This document shows, one piece after another, positions 36,251-44,994 of a stretch of 64,000 bases of DNA. The position numbers and the translations under genes are program-made. The DNA comes from Novipirellula galeiformis (lineage in GTDB: Bacteria > Planctomycetota > Planctomycetia > Pirellulales > Pirellulaceae). The stretch spans positions 496,001-560,000 of the forward strand of contig NZ_SJPT01000002.1 in assembly GCF_007860095.1 (NCBI RefSeq), read 5' to 3'. Position 1 is the stretch's first letter. Every line of letters begins with the position of its first letter. The notes beneath the pieces are model-generated. The model had not been told where the DNA came from, searched no databases, and saw only the letters and a program-made list of their open reading frames with translations.

Positions 36251-37057
36251 ATGAGTGACTATCCTTACAACTTCAGCGCGAAGATCGTGAGATACGACTT
36301 CGGCAAAGTCGTCTTTTCGGTCGTCTATGTGCCGAAAGAGATCGTATCGCTGCTGGACTTCAGCAAGTCAAAGCGTTTGCGAATTGACGGCGAGATTGAA
36401 GGCATTCGCATCGAAGGGGCTTTGATGCCCACCAAGGGCAAGTGGTACCTGATGGTGTCAAAGAAACTTCAAAAGTTATGCGGTGTGACACTGGGGGACC
36501 GCGTACAGGTGTCGTTCGACATTGGCAATCAAGACGCGATCACAGTGCCGAACGAGTTGCAATTTGCCTTGGAGGCCAACGACGCGGCGAGGAAGGTGTG
36601 GGACGATTGGACGGCGGGCAAACGTCGGGGCTTCTGTTACCGTGTCGCTTCGGCAAAAATGCCTGAAACGCGAACGCGACGTGTCGAAGAAACGATTGAT
36701 TTCTTATTGGCAGAAAAGGAAAACACAATGACCGAGGCGGAGAAAGCGAGCTTGATCGATTGGCTCGATTCGCACGTCATGTCGGCGGTTCCGAGAGCGA
36801 TAAAGATTGCGAAGTACGGCGGGACACTCTACACGCTGAAGCCAGACGAAAAGGAAGGTCAGTTCTGCGGTGTTTTTCCTTACAAGACGCATGTGCAGTT
36901 GTCGTTCGCCCATGGTAGCGATCTGGACGATCCTGATGGCCTTCTCGAAGGCGGCGGCAAGTTCCGCCGGCACCTGACGTTCAAACGCCTCGATGACGTC
37001 GATGCGAAAGCCGTCAAGCGATTCGTGAAGGCAGCGTCAAAGATCGGGGCTGAATAG
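36251..37057 (+). CDS. DUF1905/YdeI-like/DUF1801 fusion protein
   Basis: A 268-residue cytoplasmic protein with three parts. Residues 1-92 match DUF1905 (FSAKIVRYDFGKVVFSVVYVP, then GDRVQVSFDIG). Residues about 100-160 match the YdeI/OmpD-associated domain (ALEANDAARKVWDDW, KMPETRTRRVEETIDFL). Residues about 165-268 match DUF1801 (YdhG-like: GGTLYTLKPDEKEGQFCGVFPYKTHVQLSFAHGSDLDDPDGLLEGGGKFRRHL). The first two are often fused; the third is usually a separate protein. YdeI is linked to bacteriocin and polymyxin tolerance in enterobacteria, which is only a hint here. Confidence 0.8.
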   Translation: MSDYPYNFSAKIVRYDFGKVVFSVVYVPKEIVSLLDFSKSKRLRIDGEIEGIRIEGALMPTKGKWYLMVSKKLQKLCGVTLGDRVQVSFDIGNQDAITVPNELQFALEANDAARKVWDDWTAGKRRGFCYRVASAKMPETRTRRVEETIDFLLAEKENTMTEAEKASLIDWLDSHVMSAVPRAIKIAKYGGTLYTLKPDEKEGQFCGVFPYKTHVQLSFAHGSDLDDPDGLLEGGGKFRRHLTFKRLDDVDAKAVKRFVKAASKIGAE

Positions 37058-37190
37058 ACATAGCCAATGAACGGGAGAAAAGGTCGGCCAGCGAACCAGA
37101 TCACTCGAATGACGAGTTCGCTCGCTGCCCCCCGCCCTCGGGTTCGCGGGGTTACCGAGCGCGTCCTCGTCCCCGCGTCGTTTCATTCTC

Positions 37191-38552
37191 TCACTTCTGC
37201 AGTGCTTGCACGGCCTCGGGCGGCGCTGGCGGATAGTCTTCACTGGGTTCAGGCAGTTGGAATTGGCGACTCAGCCATGGAATCGCGAGATATCCTTTGA
37301 AGTAATGGTGGGCAGCATTCACATTGGCATGGTCCAACCATTCGGTCGCGTTCAGACCCTCCGGGATGGGCTTGCCATCGCGTCGGTCGGCCGGATCACT
37401 GTATTTCGGATAGTAGTGGATCGAAACGTTTTCCGAAGCCCCGGCGATCTGGTACGCCTTGCGCACGAGGTTCAATGAATGAGTCGGCCCGCCTTCGGTC
37501 ACGATCAGTGGACGCGGCGCAAAGGCGGCGACCAAATCAGGATAATCGAACCACTCCCATAGGCCGGGAATGCTGTGGCCAAGCCAGTTCGCCGCCGGCC
37601 GAACGCCGCGTTGGTTGGGCATCGTGCTGACTTTCGCCCGCTGGAGCGTGGCGGCAAGGTAATCATTCCACACGATGCCTTGTATCTGCGGGTCGAGCAC
37701 GGCCAGCACCAGCAGAGGCTCCGTTCCGAGTGAATGACCACTCACGGCAACGCGTTGGGCGTCGACGTGCGGCTGTTCGCGCAGCCACGTCAGGATCTGA
37801 CGCTTTTGAAACACGGACAGGGCAATGAAATTGCGGCCCATGTCGATGAGGTAGCGGGAAAGGGTGCTGCGATCGTCCATGGTGCTGCCGCGATACTTCG
37901 CCAGGTCGGAGAGTTCGCCGGTTCCTGGATGGTCGACCGCCACCGCGACAAATCCGGCTCTGGCGAATTGCACGGCCTGCTGATTGCGCTCGGAGTGAAG
38001 CCAGCCGTCATGATTGCGGTCGTCCGGCTTGAATGCCGCCAGCGGCGGCTCTCCGGCCAGGTTCTCTTTGGTGCCGGATGAACCCGGTATGCACATGATC
38101 GCGGGCGCGGGTTTGTCGGCCGTCGCGTTTTCCGGGATCAACACGAGAAAGGGAACCACGCTGCCGGGCTCGGGATAGAGCTCCCATTTCTCCAGCACAT
38201 AACCTTCGCGTTCCTGAGTCCAAAGCTTGTGCGGTGGAGGTTGAGGAACCAGTTCGGGGAAGTTCATCAACTCCAGCAGCTTGGCGCGCACCTGTGACCG
38301 CCACTGTTCGAATTCTTCCGACGTGAACTCCGGGTTGAACGCCAGTTTGGGTTTGGCGTTACGCAGCAAATGCTGCTGGAATCCTCGTGTGCTTACATGT
38401 CGCCCATCAGGCCGCCCACTTTGAATGACGCGTTCTTTGTTGATGTCCAGCTTTTGCCCGAAGGCAGGCATGACCAGTGCGAACATCCACACGGCGATGG
38501 CGATCGTCGCGGGACGTGCCATGCCCCGCCCGTGCAGTTGAGTCTTTTTCAT
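37191..38552 (-). CDS. Secreted alpha/beta-hydrolase (acetylxylan-esterase-like)
   Basis: A 453-residue exported esterase. A signal peptide ends near PAFG (residue 32). The hydrolase domain runs from about 120 to 410 with an oxyanion region CIPGSSGTKE, nucleophile elbow GHSLGTE, an acid candidate in IVTEGGPTHS and a His in LDHANVNAAHH. It fits the planctomycete family that also contains the first unit of the hydrolase at 6339-8489. GGAG eight bases before the ATG confirms the start. G/C is richer than in the neighbours and an IS256 remnant lies just upstream, so it may have been acquired. Confidence 0.82.
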   Translation of the reverse strand: MKKTQLHGRGMARPATIAIAVWMFALVMPAFGQKLDINKERVIQSGRPDGRHVSTRGFQQHLLRNAKPKLAFNPEFTSEEFEQWRSQVRAKLLELMNFPELVPQPPPHKLWTQEREGYVLEKWELYPEPGSVVPFLVLIPENATADKPAPAIMCIPGSSGTKENLAGEPPLAAFKPDDRNHDGWLHSERNQQAVQFARAGFVAVAVDHPGTGELSDLAKYRGSTMDDRSTLSRYLIDMGRNFIALSVFQKRQILTWLREQPHVDAQRVAVSGHSLGTEPLLVLAVLDPQIQGIVWNDYLAATLQRAKVSTMPNQRGVRPAANWLGHSIPGLWEWFDYPDLVAAFAPRPLIVTEGGPTHSLNLVRKAYQIAGASENVSIHYYPKYSDPADRRDGKPIPEGLNATEWLDHANVNAAHHYFKGYLAIPWLSRQFQLPEPSEDYPPAPPEAVQALQK

Positions 38553-38646
38553 AATATCTCCAGGTGTCAGTCAGATCGGTGAGAACTTCACTTCCAACGC
38601 AGGCTCCAAAGCTAGAGCAATTTGAGGAATGACGTAGGTTAAAAAA

Positions 38647-38695
38647 GTAGCTGCGTTCGCCAGAACGTGGGCCACCGTCTGGCGACGGTAGCTAC
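38647..38695. repeat. REP-like bipartite palindrome
   Basis: Bounded by GTAGCT and AGCTAC. Inside are two small hairpins, CGTTC-GCCA-GAACG and CCGTC-TGGC-GACGG, separated by TGG-GCCA. The stem bases differ from those of the copies near 40.7 and 62.8 kb but stay paired. Confidence 0.85.
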
Positions 38696-38814
38696 ATCAA
38701 AGATGAAAAGGCGCTAACGTACGGATGATTGCAATCATTTGAGAACCAGCCTTTGGCACTGGTATTGATTTGCGTACGACATCATCCAATTCCAGAAACC
38801 CTCGACTAACCCTG

Positions 38815-39231
38815 ATGAATGTACCAGACTATCGAGGCAGCGATGAGATTCAACCCGCGATTAAAATTGTCGGCAATGCCGTCCGCGGACATCTCGGTGA
38901 ACTCGTTCGTTCCACTGGGGAAGAGACGTTAAACCAATTGCTCGATGCCGAAGCCGGTCCGCTCTACGGGGTGAAACGCTAGGAAGCGTCAGCCGATCGA
39001 TTCGACACTCGAGCGGGTTCCTACAACCATGACTTAGAGACCCACGCAGGAAAGGTTTCATTGGAGGTCCACGACGGCGCAGTTTGCCTTTCCAGACACA
39101 GATAATCAAACACCACAAGCGGCGTGAATCCAGTGTCAATGAAGTTTTGCTGGAGATGTGCCTGGCCGGCGTTTCCGTTCGCCGCGCAGAAGACATCACC
39201 GAGTCACGAGGGGGCACTCACCTCGACTCCA
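38815..39231 (+). pseudogene. IS256-family (Mutator-type) transposase remnant
   Basis: The N-terminal third of an IS256 transposase, in pieces. The first frame gives MNVPDYRGSDEIQ...ETLNQLLDAEAGPLYGVKR and stops at 38982. The next stretch reads ADRFDTRAGSYNHDLETHAGKVSLEV, then after another shift RRESSVNEVLLEMCLAGVSVRRAEDITE, all family landmarks. The catalytic core and both inverted ends are missing. It is a dead fragment next to the DedA gene. Confidence 0.85.
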
Positions 39232-39252
39232 TTAATGGCTGTTGAGAGCCTC

Positions 39253-39921
39253 TCAGCGTTGCAACTCTTGAATGTCGAGTTCTTTGCTTCGATCTTTGCG
39301 TTTCCATTTTCTGAAACGCTCTTGTGTTGGAAATCGTCGCCCGACCAAAAAATACGCGCCGGCTAAAACGAACACGATGCCAACTAGCAGTCCGCTAAAG
39401 TCACTGGCCAAACTGCCGATCACCTCCCATTGACTGCCAAAGGCATAGCCGAGTCCGCCGAAAACGAGAATCCACGTCACTTCGCCTGCCACATCGAAGG
39501 CAAGAAAACGGACAAAGGGATAGCCACCGCCTCCCGCTGCCAAGTTGGTGGGAACGGCGAACGCGGTGAGCATCCAGCGAGTTAGGTAGATCGCGACTCC
39601 ACCCCGATTGAGCATTGCTGATTGCGCACGCCGCCACGTGCGACGCTTACCGAAATGGCGTTCGATGCCAATGCGGGCATAGCGCCCCATACCATACGAA
39701 ACCACATCACCGAGTACGACACAGGCAAGCACGCAAACGGGGGTCAGCGCCACATCCAAAACGCCTTGTCGCATGAATGCTCCAGCCGCGATGACAAAGA
39801 GAGTACTGGGCAGTGGAACTCCTACTGCGGCGGCAAAGATGGATAGCCCCAACGCGAGCAGGCCGTACGCTGCAATCCAAGTGAGGATCTGTTCAATCAG
39901 CGGGGTCAGCGACAGACTCAT
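39253..39921 (-). CDS. DedA-family membrane protein
   Basis: A 222-residue inner-membrane protein of the DedA/VTT family, which includes undecaprenyl-phosphate and phospholipid flippases. Landmarks are the re-entrant segment GVPLPSTLFVIAAG, GDVVSYGMGRYAR, and the arginine-bearing loop YLTRWMLTAFAVPTNLAAGGGGYPFVRFL. A basic tail ends the protein. Its ATG overlaps the stop of the upstream PWMT-repeat gene by four bases, indicating a two-gene operon. Confidence 0.88.
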   Translation of the reverse strand: MSLSLTPLIEQILTWIAAYGLLALGLSIFAAAVGVPLPSTLFVIAAGAFMRQGVLDVALTPVCVLACVVLGDVVSYGMGRYARIGIERHFGKRRTWRRAQSAMLNRGGVAIYLTRWMLTAFAVPTNLAAGGGGYPFVRFLAFDVAGEVTWILVFGGLGYAFGSQWEVIGSLASDFSGLLVGIVFVLAGAYFLVGRRFPTQERFRKWKRKDRSKELDIQELQR

Positions 39922-40583
39922 TGCACTTCCTGTACCTGTCGAGTGATGACGGCCTTGATATCCTCAATCAGTCCGCGGGGGCCACGAGGATATCGCAGTT
40001 CGTGGGCCAACTCCTCCAAGGGTTTGTGGATGTAAACTTCAGCGTTGCTGGCCGATTCATTTGAGGGTGATTCCTGCTCAGCAAACTCGTCCAGTCCTAG
40101 TTCGTCAACCATCGTCGTTGTCGGTATCCCTGAGCTATTCGCGATATACTCAAGTGTCATCCAGGGGCGTACGTCGCTTAGACCGGTCGCAACAGGATTT
40201 TCGTGATAGGCCAGAATAATCTGGCGTAGGCGATCGATGACGGCCGGGTAATCTCCGGTCTCCGAAGGCCCTAAACGGAGTTCCTCGTTCAGGTGCTTGA
40301 CGTCAATGTTGCGACGGCGTTCGTTTGCGTTGACCCCCAACTCAGCGTAGATGTACTCTTGAGGGACCGCGTAGGCTGCGGCAATAAAATGAATCGTCAT
40401 CCAAGGGTGAATGGCGTTGACGTCCGCGTCGCCCGTGTCAAAGCCCTGTTCTTGGATGAATCGCAGTTGTCGATAAGATTCCAGCGTTCGAGCGCCAAAG
40501 TAGAAAACCAAGCCAAGCCCGACCAAGACGAGGGCAAATTTCAATAGCTTTTGCCTGGCAATGATCATGTTCTTTTTTTTCAT
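39918..40583 (-). CDS. Membrane-anchored protein with two PWMT repeats
   Basis: A 221-residue protein with one helix near the N-terminus (about 14-30) and a soluble part holding two copies of a repeat: HPWMTIHFIAAAYAVPQEYIYAELG near residue 60 and RPWMTLEYIANSSGIPTTTMVDELG near 140. Each looks like a small helix-turn-helix-like unit. No function is known to me; its coupling to a DedA gene suggests a membrane-lipid or envelope role. Confidence 0.75.
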   Translation of the reverse strand: MKKKNMIIARQKLLKFALVLVGLGLVFYFGARTLESYRQLRFIQEQGFDTGDADVNAIHPWMTIHFIAAAYAVPQEYIYAELGVNANERRRNIDVKHLNEELRLGPSETGDYPAVIDRLRQIILAYHENPVATGLSDVRPWMTLEYIANSSGIPTTTMVDELGLDEFAEQESPSNESASNAEVYIHKPLEELAHELRYPRGPRGLIEDIKAVITRQVQEVQ

Positions 40584-40721
40584 TCGCTATTTGTAGACAC
40601 CGCCGAATTGACGCTCAGCGACATTAAAAATAGCCTCCTAGAAAACAGAGTCCGATACCCTCGTTGGATTTTGCAAGTCGAACTAAGGCCCATCGGATGT
40701 TTAAGTGGTGGTCGATGTTAC

Positions 40722-40771
40722 GTAGCTACCGTCACCAGACGGTGGATCCACGCTCTGGCGAGCGTAGCTAC
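40722..40771. repeat. REP-like bipartite palindrome, founder of the 40-bp array
   Basis: Complete copy: GTAGCTAC ends, hairpins CCGTC-ACCA-GACGG and CGCTC-TGGC-GAGCG, central GGATCC. Its right half continues directly into the tandem array. Confidence 0.9.
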
Positions 40772-41060
40772 GACAGTTATTGTGGATCCACGCTCTGGTG
40801 AGCGTAGCTACGACAGTTATTGTGGATCCACGCTCTGGCGAGCGTAGCTACGACAGTTATTGTGGATCCACGCTCTGGCGAGCGTAGCTACGACAGTTAT
40901 TGTGGATCCACGCTCTGGCGAGCATAGCTACGACAGTTATTGTGGATCCACGCTCTGGTGAGCGTAGCTACGACAGTTATTGTGGATCCACGTTCTGGCG
41001 AGCGTAGCTACGACAGTTATTGTGGATCCTCGTTCTGGTGAGCGTAGCTACGACAGTTAT
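40741..41060. repeat. Eight-unit 40-bp tandem array
   Basis: Eight exact-length 40-base units beginning G/TGTGGATCC. Each carries the right half of the palindrome (CGCTC-TGGC-GAGCG hairpin and GTAGCTAC) followed by GACAGTTAT. Units differ at one to three positions, mostly C to T in the stem. No unique spacers, so not CRISPR. Confidence 0.95.
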
Positions 41061-41192
41061 TGTTCCGACGGTCCTTTACGTAGCCTAGACTACGTTTTGC
41101 CGTTTCTGCAGAGGTGCTTAAACCGATGATTGTTTGACACATCCGAACACCGTTTTGACGTCTTGTCAATACAATATGGCGACCTAAAGGTC

Positions 41193-41270
41193 GTGTGGTT
41201 GGCCGTAGCGTGGGGGCGGCCATAGCCCGGTTCGCTCGCAGATCTGCTCTGTCCATTCGTGCTTGCCGTT
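41193..41270. repeat. Dispersed repeat, copy 2
   Basis: Second copy of the repeat at 27919-27977. It has 18 extra bases after GTGTGGTTGGC, then the same CATAGCCCGGTTCGCTCGCA and GTCCATTCGT blocks. The remaining 41061-41341 gap holds no supported gene. Confidence 0.6.
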
Positions 41271-41341
41271 GGTTCACAACAGGATCGACGTTTCGCAGGT
41301 ATACACCGAACGACCTGCTTACTGCATTACGATGTGAGTCC

Positions 41342-43120
41342 CTATCGTTCGTAGAGAACATCGATCGTTGCTTCGCCAAGCAGAGTGGTCTTCATTGCTT
41401 TTCGCAGGTTGGCTCTTGTCGCCTCTCGCGGCGAGATCACGAGTTTTGATGAGAGCGCAGAGACGGTGATGTGATACTTCTTCAAGCCAGGACCTTTGGA
41501 GCACATCGGATCGTAGTTAGAGCTGCCCTTGTCATTTATACCAACCTTGCCGACGCCCTGGGAGTTTTGCTTCAGCGACGTGACGTTGGCCGGAATGTTG
41601 TATACAACCCAGTAGGATTTCTCCTGGTCGGGAGCCGTGTGCCAAATGCTAACCGCAAAGGTTTTCGTTCCCTCCGGAACTCCTTTCCAAGCGACCGCCG
41701 GTGAGTGCGCGGCACCGTCACACGTGCAGTCGCCCGAGAGAAAATGCTTCTCGTCCACCGAAGTGCTGGTCACTTCAAATCCGGGAACACTCGTGCGTGA
41801 CATCGAGGACAGGTCTACGGGCGGATCGACTCTAGCGGGTCCGCCGCGAGGGGGACGATCTTGGTTGCCGTCGCGTGGCGGTGGAGGTGGTTGCGGCGGA
41901 CCCCCACGGCGTGGGCGATCATCACGCGGCGAGTACGACTCCGTCGTCTTTCGACCGTTCGTGTCGACGAAGACAAAATCGGCCGAACCGTTTTCTCCAA
42001 GGGTATACGAAACGGAGCCCTGCATTCCACGGACTTCGTAGACGAGCCGATAACTTTCCGGTTTCGGTTGAGTGAACTCTGTAATCTTCGCATCACGCAA
42101 TGGACGCAAATCAGGTCGGATCGGTTGGGCTCGCGGTTGCGGATCAACCTGCCCCCCACGCTCGGTGACTTCACCATAAAATCCGCCATTCAGATAGGGG
42201 TAAGTCTTGGTGGCGTGGTAGTGATATTGACCGTCCGCATCTTTATGCCCTCCCAACGTATCAAGCGGTGCAAAGTCGTCTGCCTGCTCGTCCTGGTATC
42301 CGAAAATGGGATAGCCGTCCAAAGCGTAGGCAATCGGCTGGGCTTTGCCCGTTGTCTCTTCGAGATGCACCGGAGCGATATGGTAGTGATAATCATCCGC
42401 TCGACCGCAGTGGCCACCGTACTCATCCAATTCACCAAACAACAGGGCATCGTCGCCTCGATTGTTCAGCGGATTGAAGATCGGGACACCGTTAACCGCC
42501 AGTGCGATTGCTCCACGCAGAAAGTTGTCCTTCGTTGACATTGGCTGCTTCGCAGGAACCGGGTGCAAAGGAATCTGCCAAGCGTTTTTGCCAAAGTACT
42601 TCTGAGGTATCGGGACTTGTTGCTGCCATGAACGAATTCCGATCATCATCGGATGGTCTGGCATTCCGTTGGATCCAACATAAAAGTAATCATCGTCCCA
42701 ACGCAGATTCAACGTGCTCGCGAACGGTTGGAAGTGTTGGTTGATCAATGGCATGGGGCTGGCCTTCTCCTTCGTCTGGATTCCGTCGCTGTTTGGCGGA
42801 TTCTGCATGACAAGCCGCAGCGGACGATGCCGGTTGAGCGTTTCGATTGCTTCGAGCCGATTCGCGATCCAAGCTTGGTCGGATGCGATCAAGCGTTCAA
42901 TCTTGAGAGTGACCAGCCGGTTATCGCCAAGACGGAATTGAACGTCTTCATCGGACGCGGTGACGAAGGTGCCATGCAAGTGGGCACCTTCATCACTGAG
43001 GGTCCAGGTCCGTGATCCCTTGGCGACTTCTGAGTCGCCATAATGGTAACCTTCGTGAGCCAATAGGACGTGGGGGACCGCCAGCATCACTGCAATCGCA
43101 AGCACGGTGCAGTTCAGCAT
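41342..43120 (-). CDS. Secreted SHD1-YHYH-PEBP fusion protein
   Basis: A 592-residue exported protein. A signal peptide (about 1-21, ending LLAHE) is followed by an SHD1-like domain (RTWTLSDEGAHLHGTFVTAS...IASDQAWI, about 35-90), a YHYH domain with HCGRADDYHYHI and GQYHYHAT (about 140-330), a Pro/Arg/Gly-rich linker, and a C-terminal PEBP domain of the YbhB type (about 440-592). Cys residues in GDCTCDG and DPMCSKG may bind metal. Function unknown. A frame extending to 43264 overlaps the upstream stop (ATGA), but 43120 gives a normal signal peptide. Confidence 0.8.
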   Translation of the reverse strand: MLNCTVLAIAVMLAVPHVLLAHEGYHYGDSEVAKGSRTWTLSDEGAHLHGTFVTASDEDVQFRLGDNRLVTLKIERLIASDQAWIANRLEAIETLNRHRPLRLVMQNPPNSDGIQTKEKASPMPLINQHFQPFASTLNLRWDDDYFYVGSNGMPDHPMMIGIRSWQQQVPIPQKYFGKNAWQIPLHPVPAKQPMSTKDNFLRGAIALAVNGVPIFNPLNNRGDDALLFGELDEYGGHCGRADDYHYHIAPVHLEETTGKAQPIAYALDGYPIFGYQDEQADDFAPLDTLGGHKDADGQYHYHATKTYPYLNGGFYGEVTERGGQVDPQPRAQPIRPDLRPLRDAKITEFTQPKPESYRLVYEVRGMQGSVSYTLGENGSADFVFVDTNGRKTTESYSPRDDRPRRGGPPQPPPPPRDGNQDRPPRGGPARVDPPVDLSSMSRTSVPGFEVTSTSVDEKHFLSGDCTCDGAAHSPAVAWKGVPEGTKTFAVSIWHTAPDQEKSYWVVYNIPANVTSLKQNSQGVGKVGINDKGSSNYDPMCSKGPGLKKYHITVSALSSKLVISPREATRANLRKAMKTTLLGEATIDVLYER

Positions 43121-43260
43121 CCTTCGATCCACTCTTCTCGTAGTGGACGAGGCGACGAGCCCTACAGCGCGCGGCTCGTCTTCTTGTCCATTGCAAGAAC
43201 CACCATATGTTCGCTCACCGTCGATAGCAGCAAGGACGGTTCGATATGCGTCTTTTGATC

Positions 43261-43995
43261 TCATCGCTTTGGCCTTTTCGGTGGGGAGTCAGGAACAATG
43301 TTGTTTAGGTTTGAGAAGTCGGGGCGAGATTTCCCATCGGGAGCTGCGGTGACGCGGTGACGGAAGATCACCGTATTGTCGAGTTCGATGTCATCGGTCC
43401 AAATGAATTTTGCACCGCTGAAATCGTGCTCAAAGAAAGGTTCCTTCGGGCCAACTTGCTGCTGCGAATACTCCTTCGCGAACCCCCAGGATTTGTCGTC
43501 GAAGTCGGTCTCGTACCAGCCGTCCGGAATCGGCAGATTTCTTACTTTTGGATTTCGGGTGTCATGATCGATCGGTCCGTGAGAAAACGACTTGGCTTTC
43601 CAAGTCGCATTGGTGACCGTGCCGTCACCAAACTTCAGGATGAAGCCTGCGTCACCAATACTGGTATTGGCGTACTCCATTCCGGTTTCTGAATCGGCAT
43701 TGTCTTTCGCCATGACCGCAATCGTCATCGGATACGCTGGCAGAATATCGACGCTGACAACGTTGTGCGGCATGAATTTGATCGAGTCGACCGCGATATG
43801 CTCGCCGTTGATGTAGAGAGTAAACCAATTGTCGGCGTACACATTCGCTTTCACGGTATCGCTGATCCTGGGTTTACCGAGCCGATTCGTTCGTGGTCCG
43901 TGATTGGCCGGAGGCTGCGCCCAGACTTGGAACGCGACGTGCGTTGTGTAGAAGCATGCTGCGACACCGATCGCAATCCAAAGGAAACGTTTCAT
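43261..43995 (-). CDS. Secreted protein, possible sugar-binding beta-sandwich
   Basis: A 244-residue exported protein with a signal peptide ending near VWAQ (residue 27). The segment VYADNWFTLYINGEHIAVD and later GWYETDFDDKSWGFAKEYS resemble the jelly-roll domain attached to many glycoside hydrolases, so carbohydrate binding is a guess. It sits between the FecR-like gene (six bases) and the YHYH-PEBP gene in one operon. The Pro/Lys/Arg-rich tail is disordered. Confidence 0.7.
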   Translation of the reverse strand: MKRFLWIAIGVAACFYTTHVAFQVWAQPPANHGPRTNRLGKPRISDTVKANVYADNWFTLYINGEHIAVDSIKFMPHNVVSVDILPAYPMTIAVMAKDNADSETGMEYANTSIGDAGFILKFGDGTVTNATWKAKSFSHGPIDHDTRNPKVRNLPIPDGWYETDFDDKSWGFAKEYSQQQVGPKEPFFEHDFSGAKFIWTDDIELDNTVIFRHRVTAAPDGKSRPDFSNLNNIVPDSPPKRPKR

Positions 43996-44001
43996 ATCTC
44001 T

Positions 44002-44994
44002 TTACTCGTATTCCACGGCTCGCTCGGGTCCGTGATGGGGGGAATGGTCGAAATGGTTGTCCGGGAGGCTTCGCTCTTCGATCGCGGTCATCGTCAATGT
44101 GATTCTCTGGGGGCCGTAAGCCATTTCTTCAAAACGCATCTCACTAATCTTGCCACTTGATTCGGCGTAACGGATTTTCACTCGCGCCGCCCCACGGAAA
44201 CCGGGTTTCTTGACGGCCACCATCCGGCGATACGTTTCACTGTCTCGTGTGGCAGCTGGCTCGGAGTCCGTCTGTGGTAACACCTGCAAGTCATAAGCGG
44301 TGCGTAACGCTTCAAGTCCGTCGTGCAGATTGTTGATTGGCAATCCGTCTTCGTGACCAGGGAGATCTCTAGCGAACCGATTCAGGTCATCGCTATAACG
44401 AACCGGCCCATCGGGTCGTACGGCCCAGCTTGTCACTGCGTTACAGCCCGTAATGAAGAACTCTCCTTGCGCGGTCTTGCGTTTGAGCACGAACTGGTTC
44501 GATCCGCGAACGTCAAGCACCGCGCCGTCTAGCGAAGGTTTGGGAGGACGACGACGCTCCGGTGAGTTGGGATCTTGATGTTTTGGTGGGACCACAGCGT
44601 CACGAACGGAAATCAAGAACGTGCGATCCATGAGTAGATCGTTTGCCTCGATGATACGATTCAATTCAATCATGGCGGCCGAAGCCGAAGGAGCATCCAC
44701 GGTTTGCCATAACAGCGAAACGGCGAGCAGAACGGCACAGGCGGTCGACGCTACGGCAAACGACCGGCGTCTCCATCCGCTTGCTAGCGGTTTGTTGGGC
44801 AATACAACGTACGTCGCGTCAGTTTCGGAAGCGACCAATTCACTACGCAGACGATCATGCAGCATCATGTGCGAAGCAAACACTCTCGCGTGCTTTGCAT
44901 CGGACTTGATCCATTGGTTCAACTGAGCTTGCTGGTCACTTGAAAGTGAATCGTCGAGGTATCCGTGGATCAGCTTTTGATAATCATCGCTCAT
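44002..44994 (-). CDS. FecR-like membrane protein, probable anti-sigma factor
   Basis: A 330-residue protein starting at 44994. Residues 1-60 (YQKLIHGYLDDSLSSDQQAQLNQWIKSDAKHARVFA) match the cytosolic N-domain of planctomycete FecR-like anti-sigma factors. A membrane helix follows (about 75-95), then a periplasmic domain without a known motif. Start and stop share one base with the sigma gene (TAATG), so the two are made together. It should hold the sigma factor at the membrane until a signal arrives. Confidence 0.82.
   Translation of the reverse strand: MSDDYQKLIHGYLDDSLSSDQQAQLNQWIKSDAKHARVFASHMMLHDRLRSELVASETDATYVVLPNKPLASGWRRRSFAVASTACAVLLAVSLLWQTVDAPSASAAMIELNRIIEANDLLMDRTFLISVRDAVVPPKHQDPNSPERRRPPKPSLDGAVLDVRGSNQFVLKRKTAQGEFFITGCNAVTSWAVRPDGPVRYSDDLNRFARDLPGHEDGLPINNLHDGLEALRTAYDLQVLPQTDSEPAATRDSETYRRMVAVKKPGFRGAARVKIRYAESSGKISEMRFEEMAYGPQRITLTMTAIEERSLPDNHFDHSPHHGPERAVEYE

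Noticed and set aside
37070-37185. GC-rich stretch after the YdeI-like gene, looking a little like an integron attC site
   Set aside because: I could not find the paired inner and outer core sites; no integrase is present.
40741-41060. Possible CRISPR array
   Set aside because: Units follow each other without unique spacers and belong to the REP-like palindrome; no cas gene is in the window.
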